Positions 31,632 through 36,757 of a stretch of 36,757 bases of DNA are shown here, piece by piece. This stretch comes from DATDXV01 sp035289205 (GTDB lineage: Archaea > Aenigmatarchaeota > Aenigmatarchaeia > Aenigmatarchaeales > DATDXV01): NCBI GenBank assembly GCA_035289205.1, contig DATDXV010000025.1, positions 1 to 36,757 of the forward strand. The letters are read 5' to 3'. The notes beneath the pieces were generated by a model, which searched no databases, was not told where the DNA came from, and saw only the letters and a program-made list of their open reading frames with translations. Numbering within the stretch: the first letter of the stretch is position 1; every line of letters begins with the position of its first letter. Both the position numbers and the translations under genes were made by a program.

Positions 31632-31731
31632 GTCTGCTAACAGCGATTAAGAGGGCTTTGTTGCCTTCGGCAAGTCGCCCCAAATTTTCACTTTGTGAAA
31701 ACATTGCTTAATCGCATATGTTATACCAGAC
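31632..31731 (+). other. attC-like imperfect palindrome
   Basis: The outer arms are GTCTG (31632-31636) with CAGAC (31727-31731) and CTAAC with GTTA (31720-31723). After a short asymmetric spacer (1 versus 4 nt), the inner arms are GCGATTAAG (31643-31651) with CTTAATCGC (31707-31715). The centre holds two hairpins (TTGCC/GGCAA and TTTTCAC/GTGAAAA). Paired R and L boxes, unpaired spacer, GTTATAC core and about 100 bp length are the design of an integron attC site. The inverse core deviates from RYYYAAC, and pairing continues past the core, so a transposon end-structure is also possible. Confidence 0.5.
31706..31726 (+). repeat. 21-bp direct repeat, right copy
   Basis: It differs from 30701-30721 by one base (GCATATG versus GCATACG). 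It forms the right arm of the attC-like palindrome. The distance between the two GTTATAC cores is 1005 bp. Confidence 0.6.
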
Positions 31732-31746
31732 GCTAACTTTACAGCT
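31726..31746 (-). repeat. Right terminal inverted repeat
   Basis: It is the reverse complement of the left end at 18 of 21 positions (CCAGACGCTAACTT...). It directly abuts the right 11-bp direct repeat. Confidence 0.6.
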
Positions 31747-31757
31747 CAAGAATCGCT
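31747..31757 (+). repeat. Right copy of 11-bp flanking direct repeat (CAAGAATCGCT)
   Basis: It is identical to 30492-30502. It is followed by AAACTTTAAATAGG, the promoter of rpl44e, so the original junction probably read ...CGC TAA directly into this promoter. Confidence 0.7.
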
Positions 31758-31759
31758 AA

Positions 31760-31771
31760 ACTTTAAATAGG
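31760..31771 (+). promoter_or_regulatory. TATA box of the rpl44e operon
   Basis: ACTTTAAATAGG is centred about 27 nt upstream of ATG 31792, predicting a leaderless ribosomal-protein mRNA. It lies just outside the inserted element. Confidence 0.55.
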
Positions 31772-31791
31772 TTCTAAGTCCAGATTCAGCT

Positions 31792-32079
31792 ATGATTACA
31801 CAGAAGATGCAGAACAGATTCTGCCCTTATTGCAAACGCCATACCAAGCACGAGCTAAAGAGGGTAGGCGTAGGAAAGGTGAAGAGCGCTCTTGCCCAGG
31901 GGCAGAGGAGGTTCAAACGAAAGATGAAGGGATACGGAAGCTTTCCCAAGTCGAATCCCAGGGACAGGGCAAAGCCCACAAGGAAGCTGGACATAACATA
32001 TAAGTGCAAGACATGCAATAAGATGCATAACATAGGGAGCGGCTTCAGGGTAAAGAAGTTCGAGTATGCGAAGGAATGA
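31792..32079 (+). CDS. rpl44e: 50S ribosomal protein L44e
   Basis: This 95-residue zinc-binding large-subunit protein is shared by archaea and eukaryotes. It has the zinc ligands CPYC (C11, C14) and CKTC (C72, C75), the SALAQGQRRFKRKMKGYGSF block, KPTRKLDITYKC and GFRVKKFE. Length and motifs are normal for the family. Its stop overlaps the possible first ATG of S27e, and the pair L44e-S27e is the usual archaeal order, followed further on by aIF2-alpha. Confidence 0.95.
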   Translation: MITQKMQNRFCPYCKRHTKHELKRVGVGKVKSALAQGQRRFKRKMKGYGSFPKSNPRDRAKPTRKLDITYKCKTCNKMHNIGSGFRVKKFEYAKE

Positions 32080-32081
32080 TT

Positions 32082-32258
32082 ATGGAGATTAAGCCTGTCA
32101 GCAAGTTTTTGAAGGTTGAGTGCAGCAAGTGCAAGAATCACCAGACAATATTCAACAAGTCCGCATCAGGCGTGAACTGCTTGGTGTGCGGCGCCCTGCT
32201 TGCCAAGAGCACAGGAGGAAAGGCTAGGGTAAAATCAAAGGTTATACAGACAATGTGA
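32082..32258 (+). CDS. rps27e: 30S ribosomal protein S27e
   Basis: This 58-residue zinc-ribbon protein of the small subunit has ligands C14/C17 (CSKC) and C33/C36 (CLVC), with the family's FLKVEC start and TGGKARVKSKVI end. I use ATG 32082; the alternative ATG 32076 overlaps the L44e stop (ATGA) and adds two residues. It is co-transcribed with rpl44e and the gene that follows after 4 bp. Confidence 0.93.
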   Translation: MEIKPVSKFLKVECSKCKNHQTIFNKSASGVNCLVCGALLAKSTGGKARVKSKVIQTM

Positions 32259-32262
32259 TATT

Positions 32263-32946
32263 ATGGCGAAAATAGCTATCTGCATTCCGATGAGGGAGAC
32301 AATCTATACGACATTCTTTGACAACTTCCTGAAGACGCTTTTCGACACTTCAAAGAGCCATGTCATAGCCTTGAATCTTTCAGTGAGATTCCCCCTGCAG
32401 AAGGCAAGGCAGGAGCTGATGGAGAACGCGCTGAAGAGCGATCCTGACTATATATTAATGATAGACTCGGACATGATCCTTCCTGACGGCATAGTGGACA
32501 AGCTGATAGGCATGGACGTGGATGTTGCAAGCGCGCTATACTTTGCAAAGAACCCCCCTTACATGCCGATTATCAGATTCAAGAAGGAAAACGAAAATTA
32601 TTATGAGTCGAGAGCTGTCTCGCTTAATGAGAGGGTTGAGGTGGATGCCGCGGGGCTCGGATGCATGCTGATAAAAGCTGGCGTTGTAAAGAAGCTTCTG
32701 GAGAAGGAGAAGAAGATCTTTGACATGACAGAAAGGGAAGTGAGGGGCCAAAAGATACCTATCGGAGAGGATGTGTATTTCTGCGAGCTCCTGAAGAAGC
32801 ATGGCCACAAGATATTTGTCAATACCGGAATAATCTGCGGCCATATAGGAATGGACATAATAACCCAGGACCAGTACCTCTTTGTCCTGAACAATGCGAT
32901 AAAGCAGATGGAAAAAGAGGTTGCCAAGGAGCAGCGAAAGGAATAA
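32263..32946 (+). CDS. Glycosyltransferase-like (GT-A fold) protein
   Basis: This 227-residue soluble protein has the nucleotide-sugar/metal motif MIDSDMILPDGIVDKLI (DxD around 67-69), preceded by PLQKARQELMENAL. The later segments VDAAGLGCMLIKAGVV and PIGEDVYFCELLKKHGHKIF are as in GT2/Anp1-like transferases. The donor, acceptor and product are unknown. Its position between S27e and aIF2-alpha is unusual for a sugar transferase. There is no membrane segment. Confidence 0.78.
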   Translation: MAKIAICIPMRETIYTTFFDNFLKTLFDTSKSHVIALNLSVRFPLQKARQELMENALKSDPDYILMIDSDMILPDGIVDKLIGMDVDVASALYFAKNPPYMPIIRFKKENENYYESRAVSLNERVEVDAAGLGCMLIKAGVVKKLLEKEKKIFDMTEREVRGQKIPIGEDVYFCELLKKHGHKIFVNTGIICGHIGMDIITQDQYLFVLNNAIKQMEKEVAKEQRKE

Positions 32947-32970
32947 AAGGGACACGTCTCTATTCTAGGA

Positions 32971-33690
32971 ATGCCTGACCTGCCAAGGAGAGACGAGGTA
33001 GTAATCTGCACAGTAAAGAAGCTCAGCCCGTATTCCGCCAATGTCCTTCTGGATGAGTACAACAAGGAGGGGATACTCTCCATAACAGAGGCCTCCAGAA
33101 GGCCTGTGAGAAACATAAGGGAGGTTGTGAAGGAAGGGCAGAAGTACGTAATGCGTGTCGTGAAGATCGATGGAACCGCGATATACCTTAGCCTGAAGAG
33201 GGTCAGCAAGTACGATTCCGAGAGCAAGAAGAGGGAGTTCAAGAGGTCATTGAAGGAGAAGAAGCTCGTGCAGATGCTTGCTCAGGAGAAGAAGATAGAT
33301 TATGATGCCGCATTCAAAGAGTCCCTGAAGCTGAAGGAGCTTTTCGGGGACATCCTGAAAGGTTTCCAGGCGTCTTTGACTGAGCAGGGACATAGCCAGA
33401 TACTGAAGGCTGGCGTATCAAAGGAATTCTTAGCGGTAATAAAGAGCGTTGCTGAAAAGCAGCTTTCTCTCAAAGAGATGGAGATATCGCAGAAGGTAGA
33501 GGTAAGATCCCTTGCTCCTGACGGGATAGAGAAGATAAGGGATGTCCTTCTGGAGGCGAAGAAGAGGTACGGGATAAGTGTGAATTATATCTCCTCTCCC
33601 TTCTACAGGCTGAGCATCAAGAGCAAGGACCCGAAGATGGCTGAGAAGAAGCTGAAGGAAGCCGCGGAGTTCATAACAAAGAGCGTGTGA
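32971..33690 (+). CDS. Translation initiation factor aIF2, alpha subunit
   Basis: aIF2 delivers initiator Met-tRNA to the small subunit. This 239-residue alpha subunit has the N-terminal S1 domain (VVICTVKKLSPYSANVLLDE, YLSLKRV), a helical middle domain (about 90-165) and the C-terminal alpha-beta domain (GIEKIRDVLLEAKKRYG, YRLSIKSKDPKMAEKKL). The S1 loop is divergent: the usual HISEVS...WVKNIRD reads SITEASRRPVRNIRE. It forms a run with Nop10 and PAC2, a standard archaeal order. Confidence 0.92.
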   Translation: MPDLPRRDEVVICTVKKLSPYSANVLLDEYNKEGILSITEASRRPVRNIREVVKEGQKYVMRVVKIDGTAIYLSLKRVSKYDSESKKREFKRSLKEKKLVQMLAQEKKIDYDAAFKESLKLKELFGDILKGFQASLTEQGHSQILKAGVSKEFLAVIKSVAEKQLSLKEMEISQKVEVRSLAPDGIEKIRDVLLEAKKRYGISVNYISSPFYRLSIKSKDPKMAEKKLKEAAEFITKSV

Positions 33691-33701
33691 CCTTGAGAAT
33701 A

Positions 33702-33857
33702 ATGAAGTGTCCTGTCTGCAAGACCTATACATTGAAGGAGAACTGCCCAAAGGACAGAACAAAAACCCTAAGCGTGCATCCGCCGAAATTCTCGCTGGAG
33801 AAGGAGCTGAAGTACGGCAAATATAGGAAAGCTTTAAAAGAGACTGCACTCCAATAA
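33702..33857 (+). CDS. nop10: H/ACA RNP protein Nop10
   Basis: This 51-residue protein begins MKCPVCKTYTLKENCPKD, followed by HPPKFSLEKELKYGKYRK, the Nop10 pattern that contacts Cbf5. Archaeal Nop10 normally has four zinc cysteines in two CxxC pairs. Here the second pair reads CPKD, so one ligand is missing. It lies 11 bp after the aIF2-alpha gene, in the conserved aIF2-alpha/Nop10/PAC2 order. It was too short for the longer-ORF searches but is unambiguous. Confidence 0.9.
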   Translation: MKCPVCKTYTLKENCPKDRTKTLSVHPPKFSLEKELKYGKYRKALKETALQ

Positions 33858-33869
33858 GGAGTGTTGCTT

Positions 33870-34646
33870 ATGAATGAGACTGAAATACTTGCTCTCGAAA
33901 AACCGAAACTCAAAGACCCTATCTGCGTAGTCGGCTTGCCTGGCATTGGAAACATAGGAAGGGTTGCGGTCGGATATATGATACACCAGCTGAAGGCAAA
34001 GAGGTTTGCCGATCTGTATTCTCCGTACTTCTTTCCCTTCATCATGATACATAACGAGGCTGTCCATGTCCTGAGGAATGAGTTCTATTACTTCAAGAAC
34101 AAGAAGGGAAGGGACCTTATACTGATCATTGGCGATTCGCAGACATATGACCCGAAGGGGCACTATGAGATCGCTGGAAAGATAGTGGAGTTCGTAAAGA
34201 GCCTGGGATGCAAGGAGATAATAACCATCGGAGGGCTGGGAACAGGGAAGGTCCCGGAGAAGCCGAAGGTGTACGCTGTCGCTTCAGACCAGGAGTATGT
34301 CAAATACTACAAGAAGTTTGATCTTGATTTCAATGTGATAGGCCAGGTTGCCACCATAGTCGGCGCAGCCGGATTGATTGTGGGGATGGGCAAGAAGTCT
34401 GGCATGAAGGGGATTGTCCTGCTGGGTGAGACAACTGGAATGCCTATAATAACCGATCCCACGGCCGCGGAGGCGGTGCTGATTATACTGAAGAAGATGA
34501 TAAACCTTGACATAGACCTTGAGAAGCTTGATGAGAAGGTCAAGGCGATGCACGAGTTCCTTAAAAAGCTTGAAGACATACAGAAGCAGGCCGTTGAGCA
34601 GCTGCAGAAGACCAAAAAGCCAGAGGATCTGAAGTATATTGGATGA
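33870..34646 (+). CDS. PAC2-family (proteasome assembly chaperone-like) protein
   Basis: This 258-residue protein has the PAC2 fold signatures: VVGLPGIGNIGRVAVGYMI, FPFIMIHNEAVHVLRNEFYY, LILIIGDSQ, GLGTGKV, GAAGLIVGMG and LGETTGMPIITDP. Archaeal PAC2 homologs (PbaB) help assemble the 20S proteasome or act as ATP-independent chaperones. ATG 33870 is preferred over the upstream GTG/TTG, with AAGGAG at the right distance. It ends inside the first possible start of rpoK. Confidence 0.88.
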   Translation: MNETEILALEKPKLKDPICVVGLPGIGNIGRVAVGYMIHQLKAKRFADLYSPYFFPFIMIHNEAVHVLRNEFYYFKNKKGRDLILIIGDSQTYDPKGHYEIAGKIVEFVKSLGCKEIITIGGLGTGKVPEKPKVYAVASDQEYVKYYKKFDLDFNVIGQVATIVGAAGLIVGMGKKSGMKGIVLLGETTGMPIITDPTAAEAVLIILKKMINLDIDLEKLDEKVKAMHEFLKKLEDIQKQAVEQLQKTKKPEDLKYIG

Positions 34647-34651
34647 TTATT

Positions 34652-34846
34652 ATGACTGAGAACGATGGCATGACAAGATTTGAAAAGGCAAGGCTTATTG
34701 GAGCCAGAGCCCTGCAGATAGCAAGAGGCGCGCCGATTTATGTTGAAACAAGCCTGAAGGACCCGATAGAGATTGCGCAGCAGGAGTTTGAGAAGGGTTT
34801 GATCCCGCTGGAGATAAAGAAAAGCCTGGCGAAAGAGTCCTCATAG
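34652..34846 (+). CDS. rpoK: DNA-directed RNA polymerase subunit K
   Basis: This small Rpb6/omega-type subunit has 64 residues. The core FEKARLIGARALQIARGAP and the ETSLKDPIEIAQQEFEKGLIPLEIKK segment are standard for archaeal RpoK, which stabilises the assembled polymerase. I use ATG 34652; ATG 34643, which overlaps the PAC2 stop, is possible. It is followed by enolase, as in many archaea. Confidence 0.93.
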   Translation: MTENDGMTRFEKARLIGARALQIARGAPIYVETSLKDPIEIAQQEFEKGLIPLEIKKSLAKESS

Positions 34847-34878
34847 AACTTTTTATTCAACCTTTGCGCATTATTTCC

Positions 34879-36018
34879 ATGATAAAAGACGTGTCTGCCA
34901 GAGCAATCTACAATTCTCGCGGGGAGAAGACAATAAGAGCTTCTGTAGTAACAGACAAAGGAAGTTTTTCCGCAGCTGCTCCGTCCGGGAAATCCAGAGG
35001 GAAATACGAGACAGCTATTGTTGATGCTGAAAGATCTGTCAAGCAGATCAATAAGATAAGGAGCTTTCTCAAAGGCAAAAGAGAGGACGACCACGACAGA
35101 GTAGATATTTTCCTGGAGAAGTTCTCCGCAAACATCTCCACAGCTGTCTCAATGGCTTGCTGGAGGGCTTCTTTCAATAATGATGTTTACAAGTTCAACA
35201 GAACTGTGAAACAGTTTCCATTCCCTGTTGGGAACGTGATTGGCGGCGGGGTCCATGGAGGATATGCATCCATACAGGAGTTTCTTGTCATACCGCTGAG
35301 AGCAAGGACAATCAAAGAGGCGATTGAAACAAACTTCTCCATATGGAGGATTGTTGGGAAGATACTGAGCTCCAAGGGAAGGGTGGCTGGAAGGAATGAC
35401 GAGGGGGCATGGATAGCTAAAATGGATGATTTGAAGGTCCTGGAGCTTTTGTCCAGGGTAGCTAAGGAGTATGGAGCGTCCATAGGGGTGGATTTCGCCG
35501 CGTCACAGCTTTACTATGGGGGAAAATATGTTTACAGGCACCACTTCAAGAGGATAAGGCAGGAGGACCAGATTGAGTTTGTAAGGCATCTGATAGAGAC
35601 CTACAAGCTAGTTTACGTGGAGGATCCGTTCCATGAGAATGACTTCGGATCGTTTCATGAACTGACAAGAAAGACAAAGGCTTGGATTGTTGGGGACGAT
35701 CTTTATGCAACGCAGCCTAAGCGGATTTCCAGGGCAAGAAGGGAGAGCGGCGGAGCCATAATAAAAATAGACCAGGCCGGGACTGTGACGAAGGCCATGG
35801 AAGTTTCTGAGATTGCCAAGCTGAAAAGAATGAAAAGGGTTGTTTCTCACAGGTCTGGAGAGACTTCTGATAGTTTTATTTCAGATTTCTCTGTTGCTAT
35901 AGGTTCTGAGCTGATCAAATGCGGTGTTGCAGGGGGCGAGAGGGTTGAGAAGCTGAACAGGCTCATGCAGATATGGGACGAAGTTGAGAGTCCTAGGATG
36001 AAGAAGCTTAGGATTTAA
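34879..36018 (+). CDS. eno: Enolase (short form)
   Basis: Enolase converts 2-phosphoglycerate to phosphoenolpyruvate. This version has 379 residues, about 40 fewer than usual. Catalytic features persist: GGGVHGGYASIQEF (His and Glu), NDEGAW (base-loop Glu; usual GDEGG), GVDFAASQLYY, YVEDPF, VGDDLYATQPKRI, IIKIDQAGT (catalytic Lys; usual NQIGT reads DQAGT) and SHRSGETSD. The N-terminal domain is trimmed, and APSGKSRGKYE replaces the usual PSGAST loop. ATG 34879 matches the family start. It converges with cysS, overlapping by 11 bp. Activity is likely, though loop changes deserve testing. Confidence 0.9.
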   Translation: MIKDVSARAIYNSRGEKTIRASVVTDKGSFSAAAPSGKSRGKYETAIVDAERSVKQINKIRSFLKGKREDDHDRVDIFLEKFSANISTAVSMACWRASFNNDVYKFNRTVKQFPFPVGNVIGGGVHGGYASIQEFLVIPLRARTIKEAIETNFSIWRIVGKILSSKGRVAGRNDEGAWIAKMDDLKVLELLSRVAKEYGASIGVDFAASQLYYGGKYVYRHHFKRIRQEDQIEFVRHLIETYKLVYVEDPFHENDFGSFHELTRKTKAWIVGDDLYATQPKRISRARRESGGAIIKIDQAGTVTKAMEVSEIAKLKRMKRVVSHRSGETSDSFISDFSVAIGSELIKCGVAGGERVEKLNRLMQIWDEVESPRMKKLRI

Positions 36019-36757
36019 TCTTCTTTGCAACAGGTCCCTGAGGCGTGTCCTCAACATGCCATCCAAATTCCTTGATCTTCTTTCGCAGATGATCAGCAGC
36101 ATCGAACTTCTTTGCCTTTCTTGCTTTCTCCCGTTCATGAACAAGCTTCTTTATCTTTTCAGGTATTTTTTCTTTCTTCTGTTCAACAAGCTTCAATCCC
36201 AGAACTGAGTCTACATCCTTCAGGGTCTTCAGGACTTCCTTTGCATCTTTCTTGCTTAATTGTTCGGAATCTATCGCAGAATTTATGTTTCTCATAAAAT
36301 CAGAAAATGCAGACATTGCCATTGGCATGTTGAGATCTTCATTGAGTGCATCGTCAAACTGCTTTTCGAACTCCTTAATGATTTTCTTCAGATGAGGACT
36401 GGACTTGCCATCGGCCCTTCTTATCCTTTCAACGAAATCATAGAGCCTTTCCAATGCCTTCTGTGAGGATTTTACAGCGTCGAGATCAAAGATCAGTTGC
36501 GATCTGTAGTGGGTTGTTAGGCAGAGATGCCTGTAAGCAAGAGGATCCAAATCATGATCAACCAGAGTCTGGAGGGTTATTATGTTTCCCAGAGACTTTG
36601 CCATCTTCTCCTCTTTGAACGTGAGGAACCCCCCATGCAACCAGTAATTCACAAAGGTCTTTCCTGTTGCTGCTTCTGTCTGTGCTATCTCGTTTGTATG
36701 ATGCACATTGATGTGGTCAACGCCCCCGCAGTGTATGTCGAAATTCTCTCCGAGGTA
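36008..36757 (-). CDS. cysS: Cysteinyl-tRNA synthetase, C-terminal part
   Basis: The frame runs off the window at 36757, leaving about 249 residues. They include FDIHCGGVDHIN (zinc-site Cys/His), HHTNEIAQTEAATGK, YWLHGGFLTF and KMAKSLGN (KMSKS loop). The DALR-type helical anticodon region follows and ends in GPVAKKIKS. All are diagnostic of CysRS. The HIGH motif lies outside. It converges with enolase. Confidence 0.93.
   Translation of the reverse strand, partial: YLGENFDIHCGGVDHINVHHTNEIAQTEAATGKTFVNYWLHGGFLTFKEEKMAKSLGNIITLQTLVDHDLDPLAYRHLCLTTHYRSQLIFDLDAVKSSQKALERLYDFVERIRRADGKSSPHLKKIIKEFEKQFDDALNEDLNMPMAMSAFSDFMRNINSAIDSEQLSKKDAKEVLKTLKDVDSVLGLKLVEQKKEKIPEKIKKLVHEREKARKAKKFDAADHLRKKIKEFGWHVEDTPQGPVAKKIKS

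Larger units (their letters stand above)
30503..31746. mobile_element. Putative inserted element carrying a CPBP-like gene
   Basis: The segment is bracketed by the 11-bp repeats. It begins and ends with imperfect inverted repeats (30504-30524 and 31726-31746, 18 of 21 matching). It contains a 21-bp internal direct repeat, an attC-like palindrome, a membrane-protein gene with its own promoter and a broken AbrB-like fragment. No transposase or integrase is present, so it would be non-autonomous or a remnant. It separates the cbf5/zinc-ribbon unit from rpl44e. An alternative reading is a single integron cassette in a MITE-like host. Confidence 0.6.

Noticed and set aside
31505..31711. 68-residue plus-strand ORF after the CPBP-like gene
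   Set aside because: It overlaps the CPBP gene end and runs through the attC-like palindrome. It has no start signal, and the hairpins explain the sequence better.

Overview
This window comes from an archaeon. It carries archaeal ribosomal proteins L44e and S27e, aIF2-alpha, RNA polymerase subunit K, Cbf5, Nop10, diphthine synthase, Trm5, Taw2 and a proteasome-assembly (PAC2) protein. TATA boxes lie about 25 nt upstream of many ATGs, and bacterial-type leaders are few. Genes are tightly packed with tail-to-tail overlaps, and several proteins (enolase, Nop10) are short or reduced. Together with a multiply interrupted tRNA this suggests a small-genome DPANN lineage, perhaps Micrarchaeota- or Diapherotrites-like. 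That placement is inference.

Layout. 1-4610: start of a DEAD-box helicase, YbaK-type tRNA deacylase, an unknown HTH-like protein, AspRS, a winged-helix regulator and RNase HII. The RNase HII frame is broken by 30 nt that fold into a textbook bulge-helix-bulge (BHB); removing them restores the active-site motif. 4681-6015: an unknown Cys protein, an initiator tRNA-Met with three BHB introns, two tandem copies of a probable small RNA and a NYN nuclease. 6226-15503: housekeeping genes, including Taw2, Trm5, DphB, leucyl aminopeptidase, a calcium-type P-ATPase and a geranylgeranyl-reductase-like flavoprotein.

15554-29459: a long membrane and surface locus. Four tandem related four-helix membrane proteins and two coiled-coil proteins precede a type IV filament ATPase and its two-domain platform protein. 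Seven tiny single-pass proteins (some Cys-rich) and two large paralogous membrane-anchored surface proteins follow. It reads as a lineage-specific type IV-filament or secretion machine. A Nudix gene is embedded in reverse.

29456-36757: an information-processing string (Cbf5, zinc ribbon, L44e, S27e, glycosyltransferase, aIF2-alpha, Nop10, PAC2, RpoK, enolase) facing a partial CysRS. Between the zinc ribbon and L44e sits a 1.24-kb insertion. It has an 11-bp flanking direct repeat, imperfect terminal inverted repeats, a 21-bp internal direct repeat and an attC-like palindrome, and it carries a degenerate CPBP membrane-protein gene.

The most striking observations are the probable protein-coding BHB intron in rnhB, the three-intron initiator tRNA only 0.5 kb away, the mobile or integron-cassette-like island, the tandem small-RNA pair and the filament locus.
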